Shown here one piece after another: positions 13,970 to 22,600 of a DNA stretch of 26,390 nt; position 1 is the first letter of the stretch; each line of letters starts with the position of its first letter. This DNA is from CAVURW01 sp963743595 (lineage in GTDB: Bacteria; Verrucomicrobiota; Verrucomicrobiia; Methylacidiphilales; UBA1321). The DNA lies in NCBI GenBank assembly GCA_963743595.1, contig CAVURW010000041.1, positions 1 to 26,390 of the forward strand. The letters are read 5' to 3'. The notes below the pieces were generated by a model. The model was not told the DNA's origin. It worked only from the letters and a program-made list of their open reading frames with translations, and did no database searches. The translations under genes were made by a program, and so were the position numbers.

Positions 13970-16900
13970 CAAGGCGCAGGGGTGCACGTTGGTGTTGGAA
14001 ATCGACTAGGAGTCGGAGTGGGCGATGGTGTCGGAGTCGTCTTCCAAGGCGGCGCCAGAACCGCAGGAGGGAGCGTTGGAACTGGAGGAAGATATGGTCC
14101 TTGGTTAGTAAGCGGAGGCTGCGGAATTTGAGGAGGAATAGTCGGATTCGGGGAAAAGTGTGGTAGCATGGCGGGAGGAAGGGTTGGCACCGGGGGTACG
14201 CCTATGGTGGGAGTAGGGACGCTATATAGCGTGCTAGGAGTTAAATGTGGAAAAATAGCTTGTTTACTCAGAGTCGTCCCGAACGAATCAATTTCATCAA
14301 CCGTATCGTTTGCGACATAGCCATAAAGGTTGATCCCGCCAGATTCTTGGATAGGATCTTTTGAGAGCCAACGACCAGTATTAGAATCAAACGGTCGTCC
14401 AGTGCTGATTCCGTCGCCAGCTTCAGTTAAATAGAGCCCACTCGATGTATGACTATAATAGTGCGCAAACTGGAACGTTGGCAACGTCGTTCCTGATACG
14501 ACGGTTGTTCTTCCATATACATCATACGATAAACGGGACGTAATCGCTCCCGTAGTGCTTATAAACTCTCTCGTGGAACCCAAGTGATCAGCTGTGTAGA
14601 AATACGCCGTGCCCGACTGTTGTTCGCCTTGGCCGTAGAATCGTTTTTGAACGACGTTAGTGGCGTTGCGTTCTTCGGCCATGGAATTGCCCACCCACAC
14701 GTAGAGTTTGGTGCTGATGACGGTACCAGAACTGTTTTTCTCGATGATGGAAGTGCGGCGGGAACTGCCGTCGTAGGCGAAGTTGCTGGTGGCCACGGCA
14801 GGGGCGGTGCCTCCGGTGTCGAACTCCAGTTCAGCGATGTTTCCGTAGCTGTTGTTGGGGGAAAGATATCTCACGTACCGTTGGACGGTGGCTCCAGAGA
14901 TTGCGATGGTGTAGGAATGGCCGTTAAGAGGTGTGGCCGAAATGGTGGAGAGAGTGACAACTCCGCTGCTGAAATCCGATGCCGAGCTAGTCTGGAACAT
15001 TCCACCGACCATCCGGGAGCCGTACCCGCTTCGACAGGTGTAGCGGATAAAGGTTACCGCCGAGGTATTGGTTGAACCAAGATCGAGCCCCGCCCAGCAA
15101 CCGTTGGCGGTGGGACCGTCAAAGTAGGTGGTAATGTCGCCATCAAAGACTTTGGCAATGGTGTTGCCGCTGTTATTATAGGAACCGGCTGTTCCGATCA
15201 CGGTGCCCGAGAGACGGGTAAGACCCACCGGCGGATAGGTGATGGTGATCAGGCGATTCAGCGCATCCCAGGTGAACGCTTTGCCCGTTTCATCGCTCAG
15301 GCAGTTGCCATTGGCATCGTAGGTCGGGTTCAGCGGTACAGGGCCGGTGGTGGAAGCCACCTGCACCTTTTGGTTGTCTTCGGTGCCGGAGGCGTTGGAA
15401 GCCTGAATGGTGACAACTGAATTGCCGCTTGGTAAAGGAACCGATGTGGTAAAGTTAGTACTATTACTAATCGTTGCCGGTAGCGTGTTGATCGTGGCGC
15501 TCGTGATCGGGATGTTTGTGTGGCCGGCAACCGTGCTCGCTAGCGCACCGGAACTTAGCCCGGTTAACTGATTGAGAGTGTTGAAGCGCCCGCTCGTTGT
15601 ACTGGTCTGGGTGGTTTCCGCTAGGCGATTACCCATTAAATCGTAGGCAAACAGGTTGCTGTTAACCACCGCATGGGTGCTGGTGTTCGTGTTTACCGCG
15701 TTTGTCAACTGATCCACATTATCATAGGTCAATGCGTATTGAGTCGCCACATTCGCATCGGTCTGTTGTTGCCAGGTAGCAATTGTACCCACAGGATTAT
15801 AGGTGTACTCGAAGTTGGAAATGTTCGTGGCCCCCTTGGCATTACTGATCTCTTGAAGACGTTGATCTCCATTGCCCGTCCCTGATGGACATTGATTCGG
15901 GAAATAGCTCATGGTACTGACCAACCCGGTGGAAGTGGGATAGGTCAACGTGTGGAGTCGACTCGTCGTATCGACGTACGCGTAGACAAAGGCACCCAAG
16001 GGATTGGTAACGTTTGTTACTCTTCCTAGGGAATCGTATACCACAGCAATGCTATTATTGGAAGATCCATCGATGGTTTGGTTTGTGACCCGGCCCAGTT
16101 GATCGTAGGTGTACGCCACGGCAGCAGTTCCGGCGATTGTCGCCCCATTCCCCGCACCCACAGGAACACTGATCGAACCGAGCATATTGGCTCCTGTTAC
16201 GGGTAACCCGGTCGTCGGAACAGGGTTGTAGGTGTAAGTCGTTGTGCCCACACCATCGACCATCGTTTTGACGCGGTTATAGGCCGGGTCATACGTGAAG
16301 CTCGCGTTCGGTGTGGCGGCGATGCCAGTCCCCGGCGTGTAGGTTGTGCCAGAAAGCGTGTTATCTTCGTTGTAGGCGTAAACGGCTTTGTTCCCGTTGG
16401 CATCCTGCATTTGATGCAAGCGACTGGTGGTGTTTTCGTAGGTGTACGTGATTTGGGTGCTATCGGCGTACGTCTTTGCGGTGGCGCGCCCCTGCAAATC
16501 GAGTGTCCAGGTGGTGACGTTGTTATTGGCGTCGGTCAACTGCGCCAAGCCACCGCATAAACACCACGCATACTTGGTGGTTCGATTATCAGCATCTGTT
16601 GTTTGAAGCACCTCACGAATCGCGTCGTACTGATTTAAGGTCGTGCGACTTTGGCGATCAATCGTTTTGATTACATCCAAATATTGGTAGATGGTTTGGT
16701 CAGTAGTTGAATCGGGATAAGTGACAAGCGTGCGTCGGTCTAGGTTATCGTAACTGTAAGTCAATTTATAACCTTCGCTATCGGTGACCGTGGCCACACG
16801 CCCCACTGAATCGTACGTGTAGCTGGTTGTCGCTCCGGTCATGGGTGCCGTGACGGTGGTCATGTAGTTGCCCACGCCAGTTCCGCTGGGGCCCGTGTAG

Positions 16901-19032
16901 GTGTACGTGGTTGTTTCACTCTTCGGATCGACTGACGTCAAGATTTGGCCTTGCGCGTTGTAACTCATCGTGCTGGTTTGACCTGAGGCATCGATAGAAG
17001 AAACCGGCAAATGAATGTCGGTTGTTTGAGTACCATTCGTGTAGGCCAAAGTGCTTAAAAGATCGGTGCCCGAACCGTTCTTTTGCGTGACAGTGAGCAG
17101 GTCGATTCCCGTGGCTGTGTCGTATGTGTAATTGGTTGTGCGGCCAATTGGGTCCATCGATTGCGTGATGTGGCCTTGCGTGTTGTAACTTGAATACATC
17201 GCTTGGGTCGTGCTGTCGTCAAGAACGCGACCCACAGCGCACGGGTTGGTTTGATCGCTCACGGCATCAAGGAAGTTGGGAGTGGTTTGACCGGCATAGA
17301 CGTACCAGACCCGATTTTCGAGCGGTTGCTTGGTGCTGGCAGGGGCCGGGCTCAGGCCGTACGTGCCCATTTGCCAGTGAGTGATTTGGGCGTCGGTGTA
17401 CTGGATCGGGTTATGCGCGGCGTACTGTTTGCGATCCCAATAAAAGGTGTTGTTGGAGCTTAAACCGGAGTTGGTCAAACTAAAGCCTGTCGGGAGGTTG
17501 GCTGAGTTGAACGTCGGAACGATGGCGGTGGCATCCGAATCCGGAATAGCACTGACGCTGTTGTAGCGCAGTTCCACGCGTTCGGTTTGGCTCAGCGGGT
17601 TCGTGACGTTGACGGCATTGTGATAGACATCGCTTTCCAGGGCGAACGTCGTCGTTCCATACGGCGTGGTCATCGAATTGACGTTGTTGTTGGAATCGTA
17701 CGTAAACGACGAAATCATGCCGATGGAATCGGTACTAGAAATGAGGCGGCCTTGCTTGTCGTACTGGAACATCGCCGTGCGACTGAACGGATCGGTGACC
17801 TTGGTGATTAAAAGCGGGTTACCCGTTAATCCATAGGAGAGGGTCGTGACCTGGCCGATGGCATCCGTGATCGTGGTTAAGCGTCCTTTCGAATCATACG
17901 CCAGCTTGACAATGTTGCCTTGAGCGTCGGTCGTTTGCGTGAGCAGGTAGTAGTTGGTCCCGCCACTGGCGACGAGCTTGCCGTAAATTTCGGAGGAGCC
18001 GTCGGGCAGGTTCCGGGTGTATTGGACTTTGGTCGGGTCCCAGTTGAGCGTGGCGCGTGAGGAGCGTTCCGGAGCTGAATTTTGGTAGAAGCTGTAGAGG
18101 CCGGTGGCCGGGTTATAGACGCCACCTACTCCGGTGGGCGTGAACCCGAAATAATATTCGGTGCCGCCACCAGGAGCAAACCGTGTGACGTTGCCAGTGT
18201 TGTCATCAGGGCCATTGGTGATGTAACTGAGCCAATTATAGGTCCAGTTCGGGCTGACATTAGCGAAGGGTTGAACCGGAAGTTGACCCAGATTGGCTTG
18301 GTTGTAGTTGAGCGTAAATCCAATGGAAGGGCCTACGGGTACACTGTACGCAGCTGGTGTATCAGTGATCCGAAATGAGCCCCGCAATTTATCGAGCGAA
18401 TAAGTCGCCATGGCCCGTGATGCGCATGTGGGACAACTCCCGCCATTTCCGGCAGAGCAGGTCGGGCACGGTTCCGGGTTGCCGCCCAAATAGAGGTAAT
18501 ACCAAAATTGGTTCCCGCTGGGTTTACGTGCGTTAACTGTGAAGGTGTTGCCATAAGGGTTGCCGCCTAGAGTGTTGACCAGTTCCCAAAAATATTGACC
18601 GGCATACGATTCGGTGTGACTCCAAAACACGGAGTTGTTGGGGGCGGTAACCGAGTAAGTTATAGTAAAAGGTTGTCCTTGTGCAGTGGGAAGTGTGTGG
18701 CCTTGGTTATATGTGTAGGCGTTGGCTTCTAATGATGTGTTTTCGGTTTGGACGTCAATGTAGACCTCTGAGCTTTGCCCCGTCACGAAATGGACCGCTC
18801 CCGTGACCTGACTAATCGTTCCGCCTGGAGCCACTACAAAAGAGCCGTTGATTCCTCCCACGTTTACTGTGTAGGTGCCCGTTGCCGCGTTGGCATTCGA
18901 AAAGATTGTCAAATGCGCGTCGATGACGTCGTTGATGTAGCCCGGCCCAACAGTAAAGGAAACCGTGTCCAGCCCAAACGCAGCGGGGCAAATACAACTC
19001 AACAGAGCAAAGATAAGGAGGCGACTTTTCAT
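13969..19032 (-). CDS. Secreted Rhs/YD-repeat protein with discoidin-like insertion and proline-rich tail (1687 aa)
   Basis: Signal peptide at residues 1-20 (LLIFALLSCICPAAFG). Residues 21-185 form a beta-rich domain shared with the 188-residue protein encoded upstream (GLDTV.F, AGGTI.QVTGA.HF, GGNPYG.TFT). Two CPTC motifs follow (about 187-203), possibly a metal or disulfide knuckle, and then a conserved pre-repeat segment. About 365-1260 holds many YD repeats (YDSKGRLTTITDAIGQVT type), which fold as a large hollow beta-shell. At about 1267-1410 a galactose-binding/discoidin (F5/8 C)-like segment is inserted (AKVFDGDITTYFDG, CWAGLDLG, RYVRYLS, IAELEFDTGG). The core then resumes with HLGSTREFISTTG and closes with the Rhs hallmark GRWLSKDPIQESGGINLYGY and DEIDSFG (about 1545-1586). 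The last 101 residues are about one-third proline, with VPTLPPA twice. No toxin fold is recognised in the tail. It is the third gene of the operon, 10 bp after its neighbour. Confidence 0.93.
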   Translation of the reverse strand: MKSRLLIFALLSCICPAAFGLDTVSFTVGPGYINDVIDAHLTIFSNANAATGTYTVNVGGINGSFVVAPGGTISQVTGAVHFVTGQSSEVYIDVQTENTSLEANAYTYNQGHTLPTAQGQPFTITYSVTAPNNSVFWSHTESYAGQYFWELVNTLGGNPYGNTFTVNARKPSGNQFWYYLYLGGNPEPCPTCSAGNGGSCPTCASRAMATYSLDKLRGSFRITDTPAAYSVPVGPSIGFTLNYNQANLGQLPVQPFANVSPNWTYNWLSYITNGPDDNTGNVTRFAPGGGTEYYFGFTPTGVGGVYNPATGLYSFYQNSAPERSSRATLNWDPTKVQYTRNLPDGSSEIYGKLVASGGTNYYLLTQTTDAQGNIVKLAYDSKGRLTTITDAIGQVTTLSYGLTGNPLLITKVTDPFSRTAMFQYDKQGRLISSTDSIGMISSFTYDSNNNVNSMTTPYGTTTFALESDVYHNAVNVTNPLSQTERVELRYNSVSAIPDSDATAIVPTFNSANLPTGFSLTNSGLSSNNTFYWDRKQYAAHNPIQYTDAQITHWQMGTYGLSPAPASTKQPLENRVWYVYAGQTTPNFLDAVSDQTNPCAVGRVLDDSTTQAMYSSYNTQGHITQSMDPIGRTTNYTYDTATGIDLLTVTQKNGSGTDLLSTLAYTNGTQTTDIHLPVSSIDASGQTSTMSYNAQGQILTSVDPKSETTTYTYTGPSGTGVGNYMTTVTAPMTGATTSYTYDSVGRVATVTDSEGYKLTYSYDNLDRRTLVTYPDSTTDQTIYQYLDVIKTIDRQSRTTLNQYDAIREVLQTTDADNRTTKYAWCLCGGLAQLTDANNNVTTWTLDLQGRATAKTYADSTQITYTYENTTSRLHQMQDANGNKAVYAYNEDNTLSGTTYTPGTGIAATPNASFTYDPAYNRVKTMVDGVGTTTYTYNPVPTTGLPVTGANMLGSISVPVGAGNGATIAGTAAVAYTYDQLGRVTNQTIDGSSNNSIAVVYDSLGRVTNVTNPLGAFVYAYVDTTSRLHTLTYPTSTGLVSTMSYFPNQCPSGTGNGDQRLQEISNAKGATNISNFEYTYNPVGTIATWQQQTDANVATQYALTYDNVDQLTNAVNTNTSTHAVVNSNLFAYDLMGNRLAETTQTSTTSGRFNTLNQLTGLSSGALASTVAGHTNIPITSATINTLPATISNSTNFTTSVPLPSGNSVVTIQASNASGTEDNQKVQVASTTGPVPLNPTYDANGNCLSDETGKAFTWDALNRLITITYPPVGLTRLSGTVIGTAGSYNNSGNTIAKVFDGDITTYFDGPTANGCWAGLDLGSTNTSAVTFIRYTCRSGYGSRMVGGMFQTSSASDFSSGVVTLSTISATPLNGHSYTIAISGATVQRYVRYLSPNNSYGNIAELEFDTGGTAPAVATSNFAYDGSSRRTSIIEKNSSGTVISTKLYVWVGNSMAEERNATNVVQKRFYGQGEQQSGTAYFYTADHLGSTREFISTTGAITSRLSYDVYGRTTVVSGTTLPTFQFAHYYSHTSSGLYLTEAGDGISTGRPFDSNTGRWLSKDPIQESGGINLYGYVANDTVDEIDSFGTTLSKQAIFPHLTPSTLYSVPTPTIGVPPVPTLPPAMLPHFSPNPTIPPQIPQPPLTNQGPYLPPVPTLPPAVLAPPWKTTPTPSPTPTPSRFPTPTCTPAP

Positions 19033-19042
19033 AAATGTGGTG

Positions 19043-19609
19043 TTACGGCAGGTTAATGGCTCCAGAAGGCGTGGTGACCGTTATGGTGAGGGCTGGGGAC
19101 AAATCCTGGAACGATACCGAATAGAGATCGCCCCAAGCTTTGTCTTTGATGGTGAACGTCGTGCCGTAGGGATTGCCACCAATGGTTCTGAAAAGCTGCC
19201 ACAATTGCCCAGCGCGGATGTGGCTTTTGAAGCTGCTGCCGTCTGGAACGGTGACGGAGTAAGGGACTTGCCCGTTTATCGAGGGCAACAGGTGGTTGCT
19301 GTCATAAGCCCAGCCTTCAAGGGGTGCATCGATAAAGACGGAACTCGGTTTGTTGACGTCAAAATGGATCGCACCCGTAACCTGGGTAATCGTTCCTCCT
19401 GCGGCCACTTCGAATGAACCCGTGTATCCTCCCACAGTTACCGTGTACGTGCCTGCATCGACAGTTACGTCTGGATTAAATGTCAGCTTAACCTCGGCAG
19501 CGTCGTGCTTGAACCCATCTTCAGGAGCGAATGTGACCGTATCGAGCCCGAAAGCGGGGCAGACGACACTGACCAAAGCAAGACCGAGTAAGAGAGAATT
19601 TTTAATCAT
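19043..19609 (-). CDS. Secreted single-domain protein homologous to the Rhs N-terminal domain (188 aa)
   Basis: The frame is open upstream to 19714, but the start is taken at 19609 because that ATG begins a proper signal peptide (MIKNSLLLGLALVSVVCPAFG) and lies one base after the TGA of the preceding gene, so it is probably translationally coupled. The mature part runs GLDTVTFAPEDGF, TVTVGGYTGSFEVAAGGTI, TQVTGAIHFD, WQLFRTIGGNPYGTTFTI, matching residues 20-180 of the Rhs protein block by block. The C-terminal end ITVTTPSGAINLP is identical to the end of the upstream 1360-residue protein. It reads as a free copy of the domain that caps the Rhs protein, possibly an accessory or competitor for the same partner. 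No named family was recognised. Confidence 0.85.
   Translation of the reverse strand: MIKNSLLLGLALVSVVCPAFGLDTVTFAPEDGFKHDAAEVKLTFNPDVTVDAGTYTVTVGGYTGSFEVAAGGTITQVTGAIHFDVNKPSSVFIDAPLEGWAYDSNHLLPSINGQVPYSVTVPDGSSFKSHIRAGQLWQLFRTIGGNPYGTTFTIKDKAWGDLYSVSFQDLSPALTITVTTPSGAINLP
19045..19081. repeat. 37-bp direct repeat, copy 1 (3' end of the 188-aa gene)
   Basis: This differs at about two positions from 19613-19649. It covers the final codons (TVTTPSGAINLP) of the 188-residue gene; the matching copy covers the end of the 1360-residue gene. The repeat could mark the joint of a tandem duplication. Confidence 0.75.
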
Positions 19610-19610
19610 A

Positions 19611-22600
19611 TCACGGCAGGTTAATGGCTCCGGAAGGCGTGGTGACGGTGATTGAAATGGCTGTTGGAGCCGTCGGGGTAATACCGGTGGAATTGGATGT
19701 AGAAGCGATACCATCTTCGTTAAAGGTGCCTACGGAATAGGAGTAGCTATTGCCCGCAGAAACCGTCGTGTCTTTGAAGGTCGTTGAGGTCACAGGCAGA
19801 ATGGCAAACAGTTCGTAAGCGCCACCATTGACACTGCGATAGACCTCCACCGTTTGGTACGTGACCGCTCCCGTGGGTAATGTCCAGGCCAGATCGATTT
19901 CGCTCGAGGAAATCAGCGTGGTGGTTAACGCAGTCGGGGGTTTGGGCAGACCTGTTTGTCCCGAATCGTTCACGTAATATTGTGTACCGACGACTGCGCT
20001 GCTATCGGCTCCGCTATTGGCATAGGCAATAGCCGCGACGTACGCGCTCGATGTCAGTGAAATCGGTCCTGAGTAGAGCGGCGAATTGATCGTTGGGGTT
20101 GTCCCATCTAAGGTGTAGTGAACCGCGAAGCTGGAGCTGTATGGGGTGATCGTGACAGACAACGGGCTGGAGTAGGAGCCCGAAGCAGGTGAGATCGTCG
20201 GCGCAGGCAAGGTCGGAGGCAGCGGGAGATTGTACTTTACCGCTAGATAGGTAGATACCTGGGCCATTTCGGTCGATGTTAGTTGGTGATCGTAAACAAG
20301 CACTTCTGAAAGATCCCCCTGCCACCCTTGCCAATTGCTGGGAATACCATTGTAACCATTATAGCCGACACAAATTCCGGCTGCGAGCGGGAGCGCAGCG
20401 GCGGCGGGAAGGGTGTCGGTCGCGGTCTGCGAACCGTTTTGATAAAAAGTGACGATTCTTCCCGTACTATCCAAGCTTCCTGTTTGCTGAGTGAAAGTGT
20501 TGGCACTAGGTACCGGTCCTCCGAGTGGGGAGTAAGCATTCACCGGAAAATCCTGCAATGATTCCGAGTAACACAAACCACGAACGTTCAGGCCGGGCTG
20601 ACCTAGTACCGCAATATAGCCAACTGCGCTCGTGTTTGACGACGAACCGATACCGATGATCGTCATATCCTGGCTGGTGGAGCCGGTGATCTGATTGGGA
20701 TTCGTTAGCCCCTCAGTTCCATTAAAACGAAGCGCCGGTTGACCCGTTGTTTCATTGGCAGCGGAGACATACGTCGGTTCGTACGTGCTCGAACTTTGAG
20801 TAACCGTATTCCCCATGGCGGAATCGGTCCACGAAGAGACGGAACTGCCATTGGAAACGCCCGTAATGGTGTCTGCATGGTACCAACCAATGAGACCGTG
20901 GGTGACAACGCCGGAGGTGTTTGATTGCAGGGCGATGTAGGTGTTGGCCTGAGTCTTGTTCCAATGATTACGCTGGATCTCAGCGCTGTAGGGAGCGAAG
21001 GCGCCTTGGGTGAACCAGGTGGCTGTCGGAGTGTAGAACCCATACTTATCCCCTAGGTATTGATTCAGTTGGTTCTGTTCAGTGGAGGTCAGTTGGTGAT
21101 CGTAAACAAGCACTTCTTGAATGTTGCCCGACCAATACGCCCCCGAGGGACTGATCGTGATGCCGGCAGATACATTGAGGGCTCCCGATATTGAAACAGG
21201 CGAATTGGGGGAAGCAGCTCCGTTTTGGTAGAAGTTCGCTTGCGTAACAGCGGAATTAACAGTCACTGTCTCCTCAGTAAACGTATTGGCGTTCGGTACT
21301 GGACCCCCGAAACAATTGACTTGGTTAAAGTCTAGCGTTTCTTGCGAAGTATAATAGCCAAGATTCCGATTGGTTGCCCTAACGGCAGCACCTATTTCGA
21401 TTGATTCTTCGGCTGCGGAACCACTTGTCGTTGTTGATGCCACCGCCACGATGGACATGTCGGCATTTAACGAGCTGCCCATATTAATCGGATTTGATAG
21501 GTATTGACCACTAAAGCTTACTGAGGGCTTGCTGTCGATGTCGGTTGCCACAAAAACCGGCGTTGCTCCTGTTGCGGTAACGTTGTTGCCTTCAGCCAAA
21601 TCGGTCCAGGACGATACGGCGGCCCCGTTGTTCGGCAACGAGTTACCCGTGCCGTTCAACTGGTCGGCTGAAAACCATGTAAGAAGGCCTGTGGTGACGA
21701 CTCCTGAGGAGTTGGATTGCAGGGCGATGTATGCAGTGGCTTGGGTCGTGTTCCAGTGATTACGCTGAATTTCGCTGGCGTAGGGAGCGTAAACTCCTTG
21801 CGTGTACCAGGTCGCATTGGGCGTGTAGATCCCGTACTTGTCGCCCAGATACTGATTGATTGCGGCCAGTTCAGTGGAGGTGACAACGTGATTATACACC
21901 AGCACTTCCTGAAGATTTCCTTGCCAACCCGTGGCTTGTCCGGGAATACAACCAATTCCAAATCCTGGATTAACGTTCTGCAGGCCTGAAAGTGTCGCTG
22001 TGGTTGTCACACTGCCATTTTGGTAAAGGGTCGCCTGAGTTAGGGTGGAATCAAGCGTAGCTCCTTCGATGGTGGGGGTGTTGGCGTTAGGAGCACTGGT
22101 TCCCGAAGCCGTTGAGCCATCAGTGTCGAAATATTCAGCACCATTATAGTACCCAGTGCCTCGTCCGGACCTGAGCGCAATAGTACCCAGCCAAACCGAG
22201 CTTTGGTAGGCTGACGGACTCGTTGTTGAGCCGACCGCGAAGATGGTTAAGGCTCCGTCAATACTCGACCCCAAGCTTACCGAACTAGTGAGCGATTGGC
22301 TTCCGTTATAGTGAACGGCAGGTTTGCTGTTGATGTCACTGGCAACAAACGTCGGCTGGTACGACGTTGTTCCCTGCGTGACATTGTTCGATTGCTCCAA
22401 CTCGGTCCATGTACCAATCGAGGCTCCGTTGGATGGTTCGGCGTTTCCAGTTCCATTGACCTGATCTGCTGCGAACCATGTGACGAGTCCCGTTTGCGTT
22501 CCGCAGTGTTCGGTAAACGTGACCACCAGCGAATCGGTGGTGTCAGTCGCCGTGATGAGGTTGTTCTTGAGAAGGTCGGTACTGGATTCGTAGTAGATGG

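Noticed and set aside
14584..15075. 163-codon plus-strand frame opposite the Rhs gene
   Set aside because: It is antisense to the discoidin-like part of a strongly supported coding region; its composition mirrors the Rhs codons.
20250..22490. CRISPR-like or short tandem array in the repetitive LamG region
   Set aside because: The repeats are about 790 bp protein-domain repeats with diverged interiors; there are no short direct repeats with regular spacers.
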